DNA of 7,251 nt from an uncultured Clostridia bacterium (GTDB lineage Bacteria; Bacillota; Clostridia; Christensenellales; Borkfalkiaceae): NCBI GenBank assembly GCA_945834965.1, contig CAMAHZ010000065.1:1-7251 (forward strand), in the 5' to 3' direction. Within the stretch, counting starts at the first letter, position 1; each line of letters starts with the position of its first letter. The notes beneath the pieces are model-generated. The model was not told the origin of the DNA, did no database searches, and saw only the letters and a program-made list of their open reading frames with translations. Position numbers and translations under genes: made by a program. Shown in pieces: positions 5,953 to 7,251 of the stretch.

Positions 5953-6612
5953 ATGATAGTTTTCGTAATTGCAATGGAGAGCGAAGCCGCACCCGTGATT
6001 GAAAATATGAGCTGTATTGAACGCAGCGACAGGTACGGCAGGGGCATTATAACGGGCAAAATAGGCGGTGAAAATACCGCTATAGTCGTCTGCGGCGTCG
6101 GCAAGGTAAACGCGGCGGCAGGGGCGCAATACGCTATTGACTGCTTAGGCGCGGATAAGATTGTCAACGTCGGCGTTGCCGGCGGACTTAACCCCGCCAC
6201 TAAGGTGTGCCAAATCTATTCAATTGACAAGGTTGTACAGTACGACTTTGACTTGGTTACATTAAACGGAACGCCTATGGGTACTTTAAACGAGTATTCC
6301 GAGCCCTATATTCAACTTGTTTCTTCCCCCGTCTACCCCTTAAAAAACGTGGGTACGGGCGACAGGTTTAACGACGATATCGACGATTACAACCTTTTGA
6401 CAAAAGAGCTTAAAGCCGATATCAGGGATATGGAGCTGGGCGCAATCGCACACGTTTGCAAGCACGCAGGCGTACCCTGCTACTCCTTTAAGGCTATTTC
6501 CGACGTGGCAGGTTCGGGCAGTACTACCGAACAGTTTTTATCAAACCTTAAAAATTGTACTTTGGCGTTAAAGCAGGAAATAGTAAAAATTTTCAAGGCG
6601 GTAAAAGGTTAA
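5953..6612 (+). CDS. mtnN: 5'-methylthioadenosine/S-adenosylhomocysteine nucleosidase
   Basis: This cytoplasmic nucleosidase (Pfs/MtnN) hydrolyses S-adenosylhomocysteine to adenine and S-ribosylhomocysteine, and methylthioadenosine to adenine and methylthioribose, relieving product inhibition of methyltransferases. The 219 residues are slightly short of the usual 230 or so. The expected catalytic residues are present: Glu11 in A-M-E-S-E, Glu161 in D-M-E-L-G-A-I-A and Asp184 in I-S-D-V-A. Glycine-rich G-V-G-K-V-N-A-A (48-55), N-V-G-V-A-G-G (72-78) and T-G-D-R-F (135-139) also fit the family. The start at 5953 gives the standard M-I-V-F-V-I-A-M-E beginning, and Met8 would remove the first beta strand. 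No Shine-Dalgarno sequence precedes it. luxS, which uses its product, begins 3 bases after the stop. Confidence 0.96.
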   Translation: MIVFVIAMESEAAPVIENMSCIERSDRYGRGIITGKIGGENTAIVVCGVGKVNAAAGAQYAIDCLGADKIVNVGVAGGLNPATKVCQIYSIDKVVQYDFDLVTLNGTPMGTLNEYSEPYIQLVSSPVYPLKNVGTGDRFNDDIDDYNLLTKELKADIRDMELGAIAHVCKHAGVPCYSFKAISDVAGSGSTTEQFLSNLKNCTLALKQEIVKIFKAVKG

Positions 6613-6615
6613 ACT

Positions 6616-7044
6616 ATGGATAAAATACCTTCCTTTCAAAAAGACCACAACGCTCTTTTGCCCGGGCTTTATAAGAGTATGGAGATGCAGGGCGTAACCA
6701 CTTGGGATTTGCGCTTTAAAAAGCCCAACGCCGGCGACTATATCACCCCTAAGGCGTTGCACACGACCGAACATCTGCTTGCAACCGTTTTAAGAAATTC
6801 CGCACGCAAGGACGATATAATCTACTTTGGACCTATGGGGTGCAGGACGGGGTACTACCTTTTGACGGTTAATTTGAGTTTTGAAGAAGTCAAGTCGTTA
6901 CTTATTAACGCTTGTGCGGCGGCGCTTGAGCTTGAAGATATACCCGGCAACAAGAAAGAAGAGTGCGGAAATTATTTAGAGCACGATTTAGCTAAGGCTA
7001 AAGAAGATATTGCCGAGTACGCAAAACTGCTTGCTACGATTTAA
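6616..7044 (+). CDS. luxS: S-ribosylhomocysteine lyase LuxS (AI-2 synthase)
   Basis: This homodimeric metalloenzyme cleaves S-ribosylhomocysteine to homocysteine and 4,5-dihydroxy-2,3-pentanedione, the precursor of autoinducer-2. The metal ligands are visible as His49 and His53 in H-T-T-E-H-L and Cys117 in E-C-G-N-Y. The catalytic Glu52 and Cys76 (P-M-G-C-R-T-G-Y-Y-L, 73-82) are in place, as are His11 and Arg33, which match substrate-binding residues in the B. subtilis enzyme. At 142 residues it is about 15 shorter than the B. subtilis protein, with the loss in loops and the C-terminus rather than the active site. The ATG is supported by AAAAGG at 6603-6608, inside the end of mtnN, and by the D-H-N-A-L-L-P-G start typical of the family. 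It lies 3 bases after mtnN, so the two successive pathway enzymes should be co-translated. Confidence 0.97.
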   Translation: MDKIPSFQKDHNALLPGLYKSMEMQGVTTWDLRFKKPNAGDYITPKALHTTEHLLATVLRNSARKDDIIYFGPMGCRTGYYLLTVNLSFEEVKSLLINACAAALELEDIPGNKKEECGNYLEHDLAKAKEDIAEYAKLLATI

Positions 7045-7072
7045 TTTTATCTACTTTTGAGATTTTACACGT

Positions 7073-7251
7073 ATGATTAAGTTTAACAACGGCTGGGACG
7101 AAGCGTTAGCCCCTTTGTTTGCTGACGAAAGGTATTTAAAAATTCGTGAGTTTTTGAAAAAAGAATACTCAACTCAAGTTATATACCCCGATATGTACGA
7201 TTTGTACAACTGCTTCCGCTATACGCCAATTGAAAATTTGAAGGTGGTTAT
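7073..7251 (+). CDS. ung: Uracil-DNA glycosylase, N-terminal part (cut by window end)
   Basis: Only the first 59 codons are inside the window; the reading frame is open to the last base. The product resembles the N-terminus of family 1 uracil-DNA glycosylase, which excises uracil from DNA to start base-excision repair. It shows G-W-D-E-A-L at 7-12, Y-L-K-I-R-E-F-L-K-K-E-Y at 21-32, I-Y-P at 37-39, and T-P-I-E-N-L-K-V-V-(I) at 51-60. That last run is where Ung proteins reach the catalytic G-Q-D-P-Y-H loop, here just beyond the edge. The ATG at 7073 gives a normal family start. GAGA at 7059-7062 is at best a weak ribosome binding site. The gene begins 28 bases after luxS with no terminator between, so read-through from mtnN-luxS is likely, although the functions are unrelated. 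Confidence 0.92.
   Translation, partial: MIKFNNGWDEALAPLFADERYLKIREFLKKEYSTQVIYPDMYDLYNCFRYTPIENLKVV

Noticed and set aside
5953..6612. SAM or SAH riboswitch or S-box upstream of mtnN
   Set aside because: The predicted transcript has no leader, and the 117-base gap has no long structured segment.

Overview
The window looks like ordinary chromosomal DNA of a Firmicute of the class Clostridia, possibly a gut lineage. The grounds are a T-box leader in front of pheST, a YunB-type sporulation protein, a DUF421/DUF4363 gene pair, moderate base composition with AT-rich intergenic gaps, and the divergence of the housekeeping proteins. This placement is an inference from gene content; no rRNA or other phylogenetic anchor is present. 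I see no mobile element, CRISPR array, tRNA or rRNA gene.

Layout, left to right. (1) 126-1168 (+): a two-gene unit with a DUF421 (YetF-like) membrane protein overlapping a small DUF4363 membrane-anchored protein by 7 bases. (2) 1202-5121 (+): the phenylalanyl-tRNA synthetase operon. It has a strong TG-extended promoter, a T-box riboswitch of about 290 nt with a UUC (Phe) specifier and complete antiterminator and terminator alternatives, then pheS, pheT and a strong intrinsic terminator. (3) 5161-5835 (-): yunB, a sporulation gene converging on pheT, with a sigma-E-like promoter very close to its start codon. (4) 5836-5952: a 117-base divergent promoter region holding a good vegetative promoter for mtnN and an 8-bp inverted repeat overlapping its -35 element. 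(5) 5953-7251 (+): mtnN (Pfs), luxS and the 5' end of ung, cut by the window edge, spaced 3 and 28 bases apart and probably co-transcribed.

How the genes work together. PheS and PheT form the (alpha-beta)2 enzyme that charges tRNA-Phe, and the T-box should switch the operon on when uncharged tRNA-Phe accumulates. MtnN removes adenine from S-adenosylhomocysteine and LuxS cleaves the resulting S-ribosylhomocysteine to homocysteine plus the AI-2 precursor DPD. Together they form the complete two-step detoxification and recycling branch of the activated methyl cycle. Ung is a DNA-repair enzyme that probably shares only the transcript.

No previously undescribed system is evident. The least routine signals lie in gene starts and the divergent region. 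The genes that open transcripts without a long leader (the DUF421 gene, yunB, mtnN) lack a recognisable Shine-Dalgarno sequence. For mtnN and yunB the best promoter predicts transcription starting at or next to the ATG, which suggests leaderless mRNAs.
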